Below, piece after piece: positions 16,637 through 26,611 of a DNA stretch of 64,000 nucleotides; position 1 is the first letter of the stretch; each line of letters begins with the position of its first letter. The stretch comes from JBBSNV01 sp964458605. Its GTDB lineage: Bacteria; Pseudomonadota; Alphaproteobacteria; Reyranellales; JAQSWP01. Made by a program: the position numbers and the translations under genes. A model generated the notes under the pieces. The model ran no database searches. It saw only the letters and a list, made by a program, of their open reading frames with translations, and had not been told where the DNA came from. The stretch spans positions 1 through 64,000 of the forward strand of contig CAYWLS010000009.1 of NCBI GenBank assembly GCA_964458605.1. The letters run 5' to 3'.

Positions 16637-18067
16637 GTGAGCCAACCCATCCTCTATCCCGTCATCCTGTCCGGCGGCGCCGGCACGCGACTGTGGCCGC
16701 TGTCGCGCGAGCTGTTCCCCAAGCAGTTCCTACCGCTGCTGGGCGAGCAGACCCTGTTGCAGCAAACGGCGCTGCGGGTGCAGGACATGCCCGGCTGCGC
16801 GCCGCCCGCCGTGGTTTGCAACGACGAGCACCGCTTCATCATCGCCGAACAGATGCGCCAGGTCGGCATCGTGCCCAGCGCCATCGTGCTGGAGCCGGTG
16901 GCGCGCAACACCGGCCCGGCCGCCGCCGTCGCCGCGCTGCTGCTGGCCGATCGCGATCCCGATGCGCTGATCCTGCTGATGCCGTCGGACCACCTGATCG
17001 CCAGACCGGAGGCTTTTCGCCGGGCGGTGGCCACCGCGGCCCGCGCCGCCGGCGTCGGCAAGCTGGTCACTTTCGGCATCAGGCCGCAATCGCCCGAGAC
17101 CGGCTACGGCTACATTCGCCGCGGCCCGGCGCTGGACGGGCAGCACGACGTGTTCGCGGTCGACCGCTTCGTCGAGAAGCCCGACCTGGCCACGGCGCAG
17201 GCCTATCTGGCCTCCGGCGAGTACGACTGGAACGGCGGCATCTTCCTGTTCCGCGCCACCGATCTGCTGGGCGAGATGGAACGGCTGGCGCCGGGCATGG
17301 TGCCGGCCTGCCGCACGGCGCTGGCCAAGGCGCGGCGCGACCTGGATTTCACGCGATTGGACAAGGAAGCCTTCGCCGCCTGCCCCGGCCGGTCGATCGA
17401 CTATGCCGTGATGGAGAAGACCGATCGCGCCGCGGTGGTGCCGGTCGACATGGGCTGGAACGATGTCGGCTCGTGGGACGCGCTTTGGACCGTCAGCCGG
17501 CGCGACAATCAAGGCAATGCCGCCAGCGGCGCGGCACTGATGGAACAAAGCGCCAATTGCTACATACGCAGCGAGGACGGCATCCTGGTCGCCACCTTGG
17601 GCGTGCAGGACCTGGTCGTGGTGGCGACCAACGACGCGGTGCTGGTGGCCGACCGCAAACGCGCCCAGGACGTCAAGACGCTGGTCGAGCGGCTGAAGCG
17701 GCAAGGATCGGCCACGGTGAGCGGCCATCGCCGCGTGTTCCGCCCCTGGGGCGCCTACGAAACCGTAGATGCCGGCGAGCGCCACCAGGTCAAGCACATC
17801 ACGGTCAAGCCCGGCCAGCGGCTCAGCCTGCAGCAGCACGGCAAACGCGCCGAGCACTGGATCGTGGTGCGCGGCACGGCGCGGGTGACGCGCGGCGCGG
17901 ACGTGTTCGATCTGCGCGAGAACGAGTCGACCTTCATTCCGCTGGGCACCAGGCACCGGCTTGAGAATCCGACCGACCAGCCGCTGCATCTGATCGAGGT
18001 GCAGTCCGGCAGCTATCTGGGCGAGGACGATATCGTGCGCTTCGACGACAAATACGGTCGTGATTGA
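16637..18067 (+). CDS. manC: Mannose-1-phosphate guanylyltransferase / mannose-6-phosphate isomerase
   Basis: A type II bifunctional enzyme of 476 residues. The N-terminal nucleotidyltransferase has LSGGAGTRLWPLSR near 11-24, PKQFLPL, MPSDHLI and FVEKPD. The C-terminal cupin isomerase domain (about 350-476) has FRPWGAYETVD, VKPGQRLSLQQH and RAEHWIVVRG. It makes GDP-mannose from mannose-1-phosphate and can interconvert fructose-6-phosphate and mannose-6-phosphate. The start is the GTG at 16637, 19 bases after the epimerase stop. It supplies substrate to that epimerase and to mannosyltransferases. It ends 11 bases from the convergent UXS gene. Confidence 0.93.
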   Translation: MSQPILYPVILSGGAGTRLWPLSRELFPKQFLPLLGEQTLLQQTALRVQDMPGCAPPAVVCNDEHRFIIAEQMRQVGIVPSAIVLEPVARNTGPAAAVAALLLADRDPDALILLMPSDHLIARPEAFRRAVATAARAAGVGKLVTFGIRPQSPETGYGYIRRGPALDGQHDVFAVDRFVEKPDLATAQAYLASGEYDWNGGIFLFRATDLLGEMERLAPGMVPACRTALAKARRDLDFTRLDKEAFAACPGRSIDYAVMEKTDRAAVVPVDMGWNDVGSWDALWTVSRRDNQGNAASGAALMEQSANCYIRSEDGILVATLGVQDLVVVATNDAVLVADRKRAQDVKTLVERLKRQGSATVSGHRRVFRPWGAYETVDAGERHQVKHITVKPGQRLSLQQHGKRAEHWIVVRGTARVTRGADVFDLRENESTFIPLGTRHRLENPTDQPLHLIEVQSGSYLGEDDIVRFDDKYGRD

Positions 18068-18078
18068 TTTGGGCGCGA

Positions 18079-19047
<969 letters not shown>

Positions 19048-19063
19048 CGATCCCCCCGTTTGG

Positions 19064-19867
19064 CTACGTCGCACTCAGCGGCGCGGCCCCTGCTCGCGCT
19101 CGCTCTGTCGCTATGAAGAAGCGCCGGTCGGCCTCCAGGATCAGGCAGGTCAGCCGATTGGAGGCATAGGCGCCGGTATCGATGCCGATGCGGTTGGCGC
19201 GCAGATCGGGCACGTCCGTCACCGAATGGCCGTGCACGATCACCCTGCCGAAATCCTCCCTGCTGTCGAGGAACTCGTCGCGGATCCACATCAGATCCTC
19301 CGGTTTCTGGTCGGCGAAGCCGACGCCCGGCCGCACGCCGGCATGCACGAACAGGTAGTCGCCGCATTCGTACATCATCTGCAAGCCGGTCAGGAAATCG
19401 AGATGCGCCGACGGCAGCGCCGCCTCGAATTGCCGGCGCATGTCCTCGAATCGCTCCACGCCGATCTTGCCGGCCGTCATGCGCACGCCGTAGCTCAGCA
19501 AGGTGGCGTCGCCGCCATAGGAGAACCAGACCGGACCGAACGCGGCATCGTGCAGGAACTGCAGCGCCGAATCGTCGTGATTGCCCTTGAGGCAGACCTT
19601 GGTCAGCGAAGGCAGCGGATCGTCCAGGATGGCTTGGATGACCTGCCGGCTCTGCAGGCCGCGATCGACGTAATCGCCGATATAGACCAGCACCGCCTCG
19701 CCGACCGGCGGGTTCTGGGCCAGGTCGGCGCGGATGCCTTCGTGCATCGCCTCGAGCAGATCGGCGCGGCCGTGGATGTCGCCGATGCAATAGAGCCGCA
19801 CGCCGTCGGGGACGCGCGCGGTCGGACGATCGGATCTGCGCTTGCCGCCGAATAATCGCGAAAACAT
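19064..19867 (-). CDS. PPP-family metallophosphatase (serine/threonine phosphatase-like)
   Basis: A 267-residue metallophosphoesterase with the complete PPP signature: GDIHG (29-33), GDYVDRG (64-70), GNHD (95-98), HAGVRPG and HGHSVT. It coordinates two metal ions and may act on phosphoproteins; diadenosine tetraphosphate is an alternative substrate. I chose the ATG at 19867 because conserved sequence begins just after it and the longer upstream frame is unlike any protein. It is the first gene of a two-gene minus-strand unit with UXS at the right border of the glycan locus. That position suggests, without proving, a role in regulating polysaccharide synthesis. Confidence 0.85.
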   Translation of the reverse strand: MFSRLFGGKRRSDRPTARVPDGVRLYCIGDIHGRADLLEAMHEGIRADLAQNPPVGEAVLVYIGDYVDRGLQSRQVIQAILDDPLPSLTKVCLKGNHDDSALQFLHDAAFGPVWFSYGGDATLLSYGVRMTAGKIGVERFEDMRRQFEAALPSAHLDFLTGLQMMYECGDYLFVHAGVRPGVGFADQKPEDLMWIRDEFLDSREDFGRVIVHGHSVTDVPDLRANRIGIDTGAYASNRLTCLILEADRRFFIATERARAGAAPLSAT

Positions 19868-20065
19868 CGTCGAGCTTGAACCGTTCCGAACCGCGAAATC
19901 CTTCCGCACTATAGCATCGTGCCCCGCCAAGGGGCCAGCTTCGCACGCGAGGCGCGAGCCCCGATCCCAACCGCTCATGCGCCGCTTCATTGCGCCGGAC
20001 TGGCTTGTTAGGATGCTCCGGTCCGCGCCCTCGCACAAAAGAAGGGCCGGCCAACGGAGGCGACC

Positions 20066-21634
20066 ATGACTGCACGACCCCAGTTCGCCGCAGTGGCGGA
20101 TATACCGCGCATGCACGCCGCGGCGCGCCCCGAGGCCATTGCCATGGTCTATGACGGCGTGCGGACCAGTTACGGGCTGCTCGACCGGCGGGCCAGCCGC
20201 GTCGCCAACGGCCTGATCGCCGAAGGCATCAAGCCGCAGGCGCGGATCGCCCAGCTCGACAAGAACTCCGACATCTTCTTCGAGCTGCTGTTCGGCAGCG
20301 CCAAGGCCAATGCCGTGCTGGTCTCAGTCAATTGGCGCCTGGCGCCGCCGGAGATCGCCTATGTCATCAACGACGCCCGGGCCGAGATCCTGTTCGTCGG
20401 CGAGGAATTCTTCCCGGCGATCGAGAAGATCCGCCACGAGTTGAAGACCGTGCGCAAGATCGTGGCCTTCAACGGCCGCCATGCCGGGTGGCAGGACTTC
20501 GTGTCGTGGCGCGACGGCTTTGCCGACACCGATCCGATGCTGCCGATCGCGCCGCAGGATACGGCGATCCAGCTCTATACCAGCGGCACCACCGGTCATC
20601 CCAAAGGCGTCGAGATCATGAACGCCAATTTCACCTGGATGATGCCGCTATGGGCCGATTCCTGGCTGCTCGATCCGGGTGCCCGCAACCTGGTGTGCAT
20701 GCCGGCCTTCCATATCGGCGGCGCTGGCTGGGGCATGGTCGGCCTGTATGGCGGCGCGGTGAACTACATCTTCCGCGAGTTCGTGCCGGCGCAGATCCTG
20801 CAGTCGATCGAGCGCGACCGCATCGAGGTGGCGCTGCTGGTGCCGGCGATGATCCTGTTCCTGCTGCAGGCGCCGCAAATCCGCGAGACCGATCTGTCGA
20901 GCCTGAAGATCATCGTCTATGGCGCGGCGCCGATGCCGGTCGAGGTGCTGCGCGAGGCGCTGAAGGTCTTCAAGTGCGATTTCCAGCAGGTCTATGGCCT
21001 GACCGAGACCACCGGCGCGATCACCTACCTGCCGCCCGAAGACCACGATCCCAACCATCCCAGGAAGCTCTATTCCTGCGGCCTGCCGCAGCATGGCGTG
21101 GAGTTGCGCATCGTCGGCAACGACGGCAGCGACGTCGCCAAGGCCGGCGATGTCGGCGAGATCGCGGTGCGTTCGCCGCAGGTGATGAAGGGCTACTGGC
21201 AGCTGGGCGACGCCACCGCCCGCTCGATCCGCGACGGCTGGTTCTTCACCGGCGATGCCGGCTATCTCGACGATGCGGGCTATCTCTATATCCACGACCG
21301 GGTCAAGGACATGATCGTGTCGGGCGGCGAGAACATCTACCCGGCCGAGATCGAGAACGCGCTGTTCCAGCATCCCGCCGTGGCCGACGTGGCGGTGATC
21401 GGCGTACCCGACGAGCGCTGGGGCGAAGCGGTCAAGGCCTTCATCGTCAGGAAGCCCGGCGCCGACCTCACGCCGACCGAACTGATCGCCTTTGCGCGCG
21501 ACCGCATCGCAGGCTACAAGGTACCCCGCTCGGTCGATTTCATCGATGCCCTGCCGCGCAATCCCACCGGCAAGATCCTCAAACGCGAGCTGCGCAAACC
21601 GTTCTGGGAAGGACGCGAGCGCCAAGTCAACTGA
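20066..21634 (+). CDS. Acyl-CoA synthetase (AMP-forming)
   Basis: A 522-residue ANL-superfamily ligase that activates a carboxylic acid to its CoA ester through an acyl-adenylate. The P-loop YTSGTTGHPKG is at 171-181. YGLTETTG, WFFTGDAGYLD, the hinge DRVKDMIVSGGENIYPAE and the C-terminal PTGKILKRELR with its catalytic lysine all follow. Size and motifs resemble FadD3 or feruloyl-CoA ligase types rather than acetyl-CoA synthetase. CGGAGG precedes the ATG. Downstream kinase-like and carboxyltransferase genes on the same strand suggest one operon. The substrate is unknown. Confidence 0.88.
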   Translation: MTARPQFAAVADIPRMHAAARPEAIAMVYDGVRTSYGLLDRRASRVANGLIAEGIKPQARIAQLDKNSDIFFELLFGSAKANAVLVSVNWRLAPPEIAYVINDARAEILFVGEEFFPAIEKIRHELKTVRKIVAFNGRHAGWQDFVSWRDGFADTDPMLPIAPQDTAIQLYTSGTTGHPKGVEIMNANFTWMMPLWADSWLLDPGARNLVCMPAFHIGGAGWGMVGLYGGAVNYIFREFVPAQILQSIERDRIEVALLVPAMILFLLQAPQIRETDLSSLKIIVYGAAPMPVEVLREALKVFKCDFQQVYGLTETTGAITYLPPEDHDPNHPRKLYSCGLPQHGVELRIVGNDGSDVAKAGDVGEIAVRSPQVMKGYWQLGDATARSIRDGWFFTGDAGYLDDAGYLYIHDRVKDMIVSGGENIYPAEIENALFQHPAVADVAVIGVPDERWGEAVKAFIVRKPGADLTPTELIAFARDRIAGYKVPRSVDFIDALPRNPTGKILKRELRKPFWEGRERQVN

Positions 21635-21667
21635 CCGATCACAGCATCCAGCAGTTCCGAGAGATCC

Positions 21668-22747
21668 ATGTCCGCCAACCCGCCCACCGCCCTGCCCGCC
21701 AATCTGTCGCCCGTGCGCGAAGCCCATCGTTTCGACGAAGGCGCGCTGGCCGCCTATATGAAGGATCACGTCGACGGCTTCGTGCCGCCGCTCGCCGTGC
21801 GCCAGTTCGAGGGCGGCCAGTCCAACCCGACCTTCCATTTGACCGACGGGCGCGGCAAGCAATACGTGCTGCGCAAGAAGCCGCCGGGCAAGCTGCTGCC
21901 CTCGGCCCATGCGGTGGATCGCGAATACAAGGTGATCAGCGCACTGGGCAAGACCGACGTGCCGGTCGCCAAGGCCTATTGCCTGTGCGAGGACGCCAAT
22001 GTGATCGGCACGGCGTTCTACATCATGGAATTCCTGAACGGTCGCATCTTCCGCAATCCGCTGATGCCCGAATGTTCGCCGGCCGAGCGCCACGCCATCA
22101 TCGACAACATGAACGACGTGCTGGCCCGCCTGCACAAGGTGGACTACAAGGCGGTGGGCTTGGGCAATTACGGCCGCGAGGGCCAGTATTTCCAGCGCCA
22201 GCTGGCGCGCTGGAGCAGCCAATACGACCTGGCCCGCACCGGCGACATCCCCGAGATGGAACGGCTCAAGGTCTGGCTGCCGCAGAACATTCCGCCCGGC
22301 GACGAGACCACCATCGCCCATGGCGACTATCGGCTGGAGAACACCATCGTCCATCCCACCGAACCGCGACTGATCGCGGTGCTGGACTGGGAGCTGTCGA
22401 CATTGGGCCATCCGCTGGCCGATCTTTCCTACAACTGCATGCTCTATTATTTCGGCGCCGGCTTCGGCGCCACGGTGGGCTTCGCCGGCCAGGACTTGAA
22501 AGCACTCGGCATCCCCAGCGAGCAGGAATACATCGCCGCCTACTGCAAGCGCACCGGCCGCGACGGCATCCCGCATTGGGATTTCTACATGGCCTTCTCC
22601 ATGTTCCGGCTGGCCAGCATCGTACAGGGCGTCTACAAGCGCGGCCTGGACGGCAACGCGGCCTCGACCACTGCCACGCAATACGGCCAGCGCGCCCGCG
22701 AACTGGCCGAGCTGGCCTGGGGCCTGGTCAAGCACCGGGCGGGGTAA
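21668..22747 (+). CDS. APH-like phosphotransferase family protein (ACAD10-type kinase fold)
   Basis: A 359-residue protein with the aminoglycoside/choline kinase fold. It has the nucleotide-binding start VRQFEGGQSNPTF, the catalytic loop AHGDYRLEN and the metal-binding stretch AVLDWELSTLGHPLADL. Close relatives are linked to acyl-CoA dehydrogenases (ACAD10/11) and are thought to phosphorylate 4-hydroxy acids or acyl-CoAs during their breakdown. Here it lies between an acyl-CoA ligase and an acyl-CoA carboxyltransferase, with a gap of only 2 bases to the latter. That context favours hydroxy-acid catabolism over antibiotic resistance. Confidence 0.8.
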   Translation: MSANPPTALPANLSPVREAHRFDEGALAAYMKDHVDGFVPPLAVRQFEGGQSNPTFHLTDGRGKQYVLRKKPPGKLLPSAHAVDREYKVISALGKTDVPVAKAYCLCEDANVIGTAFYIMEFLNGRIFRNPLMPECSPAERHAIIDNMNDVLARLHKVDYKAVGLGNYGREGQYFQRQLARWSSQYDLARTGDIPEMERLKVWLPQNIPPGDETTIAHGDYRLENTIVHPTEPRLIAVLDWELSTLGHPLADLSYNCMLYYFGAGFGATVGFAGQDLKALGIPSEQEYIAAYCKRTGRDGIPHWDFYMAFSMFRLASIVQGVYKRGLDGNAASTTATQYGQRARELAELAWGLVKHRAG

Positions 22748-22749
22748 CC

Positions 22750-24279
22750 ATGGCTTACGAAAAGCATCTCGCGGAGCACGCCCAGCGCCGCGAGCGCGCC
22801 CTGGGCATGGGTGGACCGGAGCGGCTGGCCAAGCGCAAGGCGCAGGGCAAGCTGAACGCCCGGGAACGCATCGCCCGGCTGCTCGACGACAATTCTTTCT
22901 TCGAGGAAGGCCGCTTCTCGACCTCGGTACGGCGCGAGGATGCGCACAAGACGCCGCAGGACGGCCAGGTCACCGGGTTCGGCAAGATCGACGGCCGCAC
23001 CGTGGCGGTGCAGGTCAACGACCTGACGGTGATGAGTTCGTCCTCGGCCGAGATCAATTCGCGCAAGTCCAAATGGCTGCTGCGCGCGGCGGTCAAGGCC
23101 GGCGCCCCTTACATCCACCTGGGCGCCTGCGGCGGCGCGCGCATGCCCGATTCGATGGGCGCCAGCGGCATGGCCAAGTTCGGCTACACCGTGAATTTCG
23201 ACCGCCGCCGCGTGGTGCCGATGATCACCGGCATCGCCGATCCTTCCTTCGGCGGCTCGTTCTGGCTGGCGGCGCGCTCCGACATCGTGGTGATGCGCAA
23301 GGGCGCGGTGATGGCGGTGTCGTCGCCCAAGGTGACGCAGGTGGCGATCAGCGAAAAACTGGATGCCGAAGAGCTGGGCGGCTGGGACATGCACACCGCG
23401 GTCACCGGCATGTGCGACCTGGCGGTGGATAGCGAGGAGGAGATGCTGGACGCGATTCGCCGCTATCTCTCCTACCTGCCCTCGCACCAGAACGAGCTGG
23501 CGCCGCGCGCCGCGGTGCCCGCGGGCTCGGGCGCGACGATGGACAAGATCCTCGATCTGGTGCCGGAAAGCCGGGCCAAGGTCTACGACGTGCGCAAGGT
23601 GATCGCCGCCATCGTCGATCAAGGCAGCTTCTGCCCGATCAAGGAGCGCTATGGCAAGGCGGTGACCACCGGCCTGGCGCGCATCGACGGCCACGCGGTG
23701 GCGATCGCCGCCTGCAATCCGCTCTACAAGGGCGGCGCGCAGGACGCCGATTCGACCGACAAATACACCAACCTGATCGTGCTGGCGGACAGCTTCAACC
23801 TGCCGATCGTCATCCTGTGCGACACGCCGGGCTTCCTGATCGGCCGCGAGGGCGAGCGGCAGAAGGTCGGCGGCAAGATCATGAACAACCTGCAGGCGCT
23901 GGAGCTGACCACCGTGCCGAAGATCGGCGTGATCCTGCGCAAGAGCTACGGCCAGGCCTATCTCAATTTCGGCGGCGGCACGACCGACGACCTGGCCGCC
24001 TGGTTCGGCGCGGAGATCAGCTTCGTCGATCCGGCGGTGGGCGTCAGCGTGGTGCACAATCTGCGCTACCAGGACGATCCCGAACGCTACAAGGCGCTGG
24101 CGGCGGAGATGTCCAAGGACACCTCGGCCTACGACCTGGCCAGCGTGTTCGCCAGCCAGCACGTGATCGACCCGCGCGAGACCCGCGACTTCCTGATCAA
24201 GGCGCTGGAGGTGCATCGCCTGCGCCGCTCGGACGGCATCGGCGAGCATCTGATGAGCGTGTGGCCGCAGACGCTGTAG
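22750..24279 (+). CDS. Acyl-CoA carboxylase carboxyltransferase (beta) subunit
   Basis: A 509-residue biotin-dependent carboxyltransferase with two crotonase-like halves. The N-terminal half has AQGKLNARERIARLLD, ACGGARMPDS and GGSFWLAARSDIVVM. The C-terminal half has GGAQDADSTDKYTN, CDTPGFLIGREGE, and FGGGTTDDLAAWFGAE. It transfers carboxyl from carboxybiotin to an acyl-CoA; propionyl-, methylcrotonyl- or geranyl-CoA are possible substrates. No biotin carboxylase gene is nearby. A separate 73-residue biotin carrier is 2.1 kb downstream on the same strand. The preceding gene stops 2 bases before its ATG. Confidence 0.88.
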   Translation: MAYEKHLAEHAQRRERALGMGGPERLAKRKAQGKLNARERIARLLDDNSFFEEGRFSTSVRREDAHKTPQDGQVTGFGKIDGRTVAVQVNDLTVMSSSSAEINSRKSKWLLRAAVKAGAPYIHLGACGGARMPDSMGASGMAKFGYTVNFDRRRVVPMITGIADPSFGGSFWLAARSDIVVMRKGAVMAVSSPKVTQVAISEKLDAEELGGWDMHTAVTGMCDLAVDSEEEMLDAIRRYLSYLPSHQNELAPRAAVPAGSGATMDKILDLVPESRAKVYDVRKVIAAIVDQGSFCPIKERYGKAVTTGLARIDGHAVAIAACNPLYKGGAQDADSTDKYTNLIVLADSFNLPIVILCDTPGFLIGREGERQKVGGKIMNNLQALELTTVPKIGVILRKSYGQAYLNFGGGTTDDLAAWFGAEISFVDPAVGVSVVHNLRYQDDPERYKALAAEMSKDTSAYDLASVFASQHVIDPRETRDFLIKALEVHRLRRSDGIGEHLMSVWPQTL

Positions 24280-24311
24280 TCAGGCGCGCGAACCAAGGCG
24301 CGCTCTCCTGT

Positions 24312-24336
24312 GCCCTTCTCCTGCAAGCGGGAGGGC
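24312..24336. terminator. Hairpin between convergent genes
   Basis: GCCC and an adjacent TTCTCC pair imperfectly with GGGA and GGGC across a short loop between the carboxyltransferase and the convergent desaturase. Only a short A/T tail follows on either strand. The sequence resembles the CTCTCC..GGAGAG arms of the larger repeat at 58265, so it could be a degraded REP-like element serving as a terminator. Confidence 0.35.
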
Positions 24337-24346
24337 AAAAGCCCGA

Positions 24347-25309
24347 TTAGATGAACTGAACGTTGCTGTTGCCGCCGCCGCGCTTGTCGATGGTGGCCGA
24401 GGTTGCCATACGCAATACCTCGCGATAGCCGCGGCGCAGTTCCATCTTCGGGCCGTAGCCCTTGGCGATCAGCAGCCGGTGCGCCTGCCCCAGCCGCCAG
24501 CACGGCACGAACAGGAACAGGTGATGCTCCAGATGGTAGTTCACCCAGTAAGGCGCCACGAACAGTCGTGTCAGCGGATCGAGCAGAGTGGTGCGGGTGT
24601 TGCGCAGCGGATCGGCGTTGTCCGGCACCACGGCATGCTCGGCGATATTGCGGATGCGGCTGACGAGCTGATACCAGCTCGCCATCGGCAGCAGCCATAG
24701 CGCGGGATAGAGCCACCAGTAACCGCTGGCGATCGCGACGGCCAGCAGCACCGCGTTGGTCAGCAGCCCGCCGCCCAGATTGGCGATCAGCCGCTTCAGG
24801 CGCTGGCGCGCCGGCAGTTCCGCCGGGCCCCAGGCGCTGGCGAATTGCAGCTTGCGCCGCTGATAGGCGGTCTGGCCGCTGAGATCGCGCAGCACCTTGC
24901 GCCACAGGCTACGGCGGGTGATGGGAAACGGCGCCGACAGGCCGAGGTCGGGGTCCTCCGCCTGCTGGGTGAAGCGGTGGTGCTTGAGATGATAGGGCCG
25001 GTAGAGATCGAGATCGCTCAGCACCGGGTACGCGCAGAGCCACCGCCCGGCCCAGTCGTTGAGCCGCCGGTTGGCAAACAGCAAACCATGCGCGGCATCG
25101 TGCATCAGGATCGCCAGGCCGAGCTGCCGGGCGCCGACGATCAGCCAGGCGAAGAGGAAGGTGGCCGGGTTGGGCTGCCAGGCGAACAGCGCAATGGAAC
25201 CGAACACCAAGGCCCAGGCATGCAGCACCAGGGCCGCGCCGGCGAGGTTGGATTTGCCGCGCAGACGCAGCATCTCCTCCTGGCTGACCAGATCGCTGGC
25301 TTTGAGCAT
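24347..25309 (-). CDS. Membrane fatty acid desaturase family protein
   Basis: A 320-residue integral membrane di-iron enzyme. The three histidine clusters are HDAAH (70-74), HLKHH (107-111) and HLEHH (259-263), with RNIAEHA (220-226) adding another conserved histidine. Four hydrophobic spans surround them (about 24-44, 48-68, 181-196, 198-212). It would introduce a double bond or hydroxyl into an acyl chain or carotenoid-like substrate at the inner membrane. It follows an SDR gene by 42 bases on the same strand, a likely operon. The substrate cannot be read from the sequence. Confidence 0.85.
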   Translation of the reverse strand: MLKASDLVSQEEMLRLRGKSNLAGAALVLHAWALVFGSIALFAWQPNPATFLFAWLIVGARQLGLAILMHDAAHGLLFANRRLNDWAGRWLCAYPVLSDLDLYRPYHLKHHRFTQQAEDPDLGLSAPFPITRRSLWRKVLRDLSGQTAYQRRKLQFASAWGPAELPARQRLKRLIANLGGGLLTNAVLLAVAIASGYWWLYPALWLLPMASWYQLVSRIRNIAEHAVVPDNADPLRNTRTTLLDPLTRLFVAPYWVNYHLEHHLFLFVPCWRLGQAHRLLIAKGYGPKMELRRGYREVLRMATSATIDKRGGGNSNVQFI

Positions 25310-25351
25310 GCTTCTATTCTACGCCCAAACCGTCGTGCCGCAAACGGCAGC

Positions 25352-26278
25352 TCAGATCGGATCCCACGTGAAGAGGTCGCCGGAACGGTCGAGCTTGTAG
25401 AACGAGCTTTGCATGGCCGGTATTGCCACCTCGGCTACGCTCTGCGGCGTCCAGCCGTCGCCGCCCATATGGACCGAGCGCAGGACGCGCGGCTGGCTGA
25501 ACAGGAAGATCTCGTTCTTGCGCACGCCGAAAATCTGCCCGGTGACGCTCTTGGCCTGGTCCGAGGCCAGATAGACCACGATCGGCGCGATCTTGGCGGT
25601 GGTCATCTGCTTGATGCGCTCGACGCGCGCCTTCTCCGCCTCCGTCTCGGTGGGAATGGTGCCGATGAGGCGGCTCCAGGCGAACGGCGCGATGCAGTTG
25701 GACCGCACGTTGAAACGCTGCATGTCCAGCGCCAGCGACTTGGACAGGCCGACGATGCCCAGCTTGGCGGCGGAATAGTTGGCCTGGCCGAAATTGCCGA
25801 TCAGACCCGAGGTCGAGGTGAAATGGATGAAACTGCCGCCATTCTGTTCCTTGAAGTAGTTGGCGGCGGCCCGGCTGGTGTTGAAGCTGCCGTTGAGATG
25901 GACGTCCAGCACCTGCTTCCAGTCCATGTGGCTCATGCGATGGAAGATGCGGTCGCGCAGGATGCCGGCATTGTTCACCACGCAGTCGATGCGGCCGAAG
26001 GCCTCGACCGCCTGCTTGACCATGCCTTCCGCGCCGGCCGCGTCGGCCACCGAATCGTAGTTCGCGACCGCCTGGCCGCCGGCCTTGACGATCTCGTCGA
26101 CCACTTCCTGCGCCGGCGCCTTGCTGGCGCCGCCCTCGCCGTCCGCCGCGCCGCCCAGATCGTTGACCACCACCTTGGCGCCTTCCGCCGCCATCATCAG
26201 CGCGATGTCGCGCCCGATGCCGCGACCCGCGCCGGTCACCAGCACCACTTTATCCTTGACGATCTGCGAACCGGCCAT
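25352..26278 (-). CDS. Short-chain dehydrogenase/reductase (3-hydroxyacyl-CoA dehydrogenase-like)
   Basis: A 308-residue SDR with the NAD(P) site TGAGRGIGRDIA, the NNAG motif, serine in TSTSG, and YSAAK as the catalytic YxxxK. It is longer than the usual 250 residues and resembles the dehydrogenase domain of peroxisomal multifunctional protein 2 (the insert NDLGGAADGEGGASKAPA). This suggests action on a 3-hydroxyacyl-CoA. GGGAG precedes the chosen ATG; an in-frame start six codons upstream is less well placed. It lies upstream of the desaturase gene and divergent from the biotin carrier gene. Confidence 0.85.
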   Translation of the reverse strand: MAGSQIVKDKVVLVTGAGRGIGRDIALMMAAEGAKVVVNDLGGAADGEGGASKAPAQEVVDEIVKAGGQAVANYDSVADAAGAEGMVKQAVEAFGRIDCVVNNAGILRDRIFHRMSHMDWKQVLDVHLNGSFNTSRAAANYFKEQNGGSFIHFTSTSGLIGNFGQANYSAAKLGIVGLSKSLALDMQRFNVRSNCIAPFAWSRLIGTIPTETEAEKARVERIKQMTTAKIAPIVVYLASDQAKSVTGQIFGVRKNEIFLFSQPRVLRSVHMGGDGWTPQSVAEVAIPAMQSSFYKLDRSGDLFTWDPI

Positions 26279-26365
26279 GGTATCTCCCTTCTCCAATCCG
26301 GGTTATGAACACTCATTCAGCGCAATAAATAGCGCTTCTCACCGGCAATCAAGCGGAAGGCAAAC

Positions 26366-26587
26366 ATGGCTGACATCGACATCAAGGCGGAGATCACCGG
26401 CAAGGTTTGGCAGATCGCTGCCCAGGTCGGCACCAAGGTCGGCGAGGAAGACCCAATCGTCATTCTCGAGGCCATGAAGATGGAGATCCCGGTGCTGGCC
26501 ACTGCCCAGGGCACGGTCAAGGAACTGCGCTTCGCCGAGGGCGACACCGTCAACGAGGGCGACGTCGTCGCCGTTGTCGAGACATAA
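26366..26587 (+). CDS. Stand-alone biotin carboxyl carrier protein (73 aa)
   Basis: A single biotinyl-lipoyl domain. EAMKME (35-40) holds K38, the biotinylation site, within the usual beta-sandwich framework ending GDVVAVVE. At 73 residues nothing precedes or follows the domain, unlike BCCP (AccB) or the biotin carboxylase fusions. Such stand-alone carriers serve multi-subunit carboxylases or decarboxylases. Its natural partner here is the carboxyltransferase at 22750-24279; the biotin carboxylase must be elsewhere. It is followed by an alpha/beta hydrolase gene 24 bases on. Confidence 0.88.
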   Translation: MADIDIKAEITGKVWQIAAQVGTKVGEEDPIVILEAMKMEIPVLATAQGTVKELRFAEGDTVNEGDVVAVVET

Positions 26588-26611
26588 GCGCCGCTCCGGC
26601 GTTTACATCGC

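Noticed and set aside
20332..22749. A long plus-strand open frame running through the CoA ligase and kinase genes into the carboxyltransferase
   Set aside because: The added sequence is an arginine-rich shift of two recognisable genes; the carboxyltransferase has a proper ATG at 22750.
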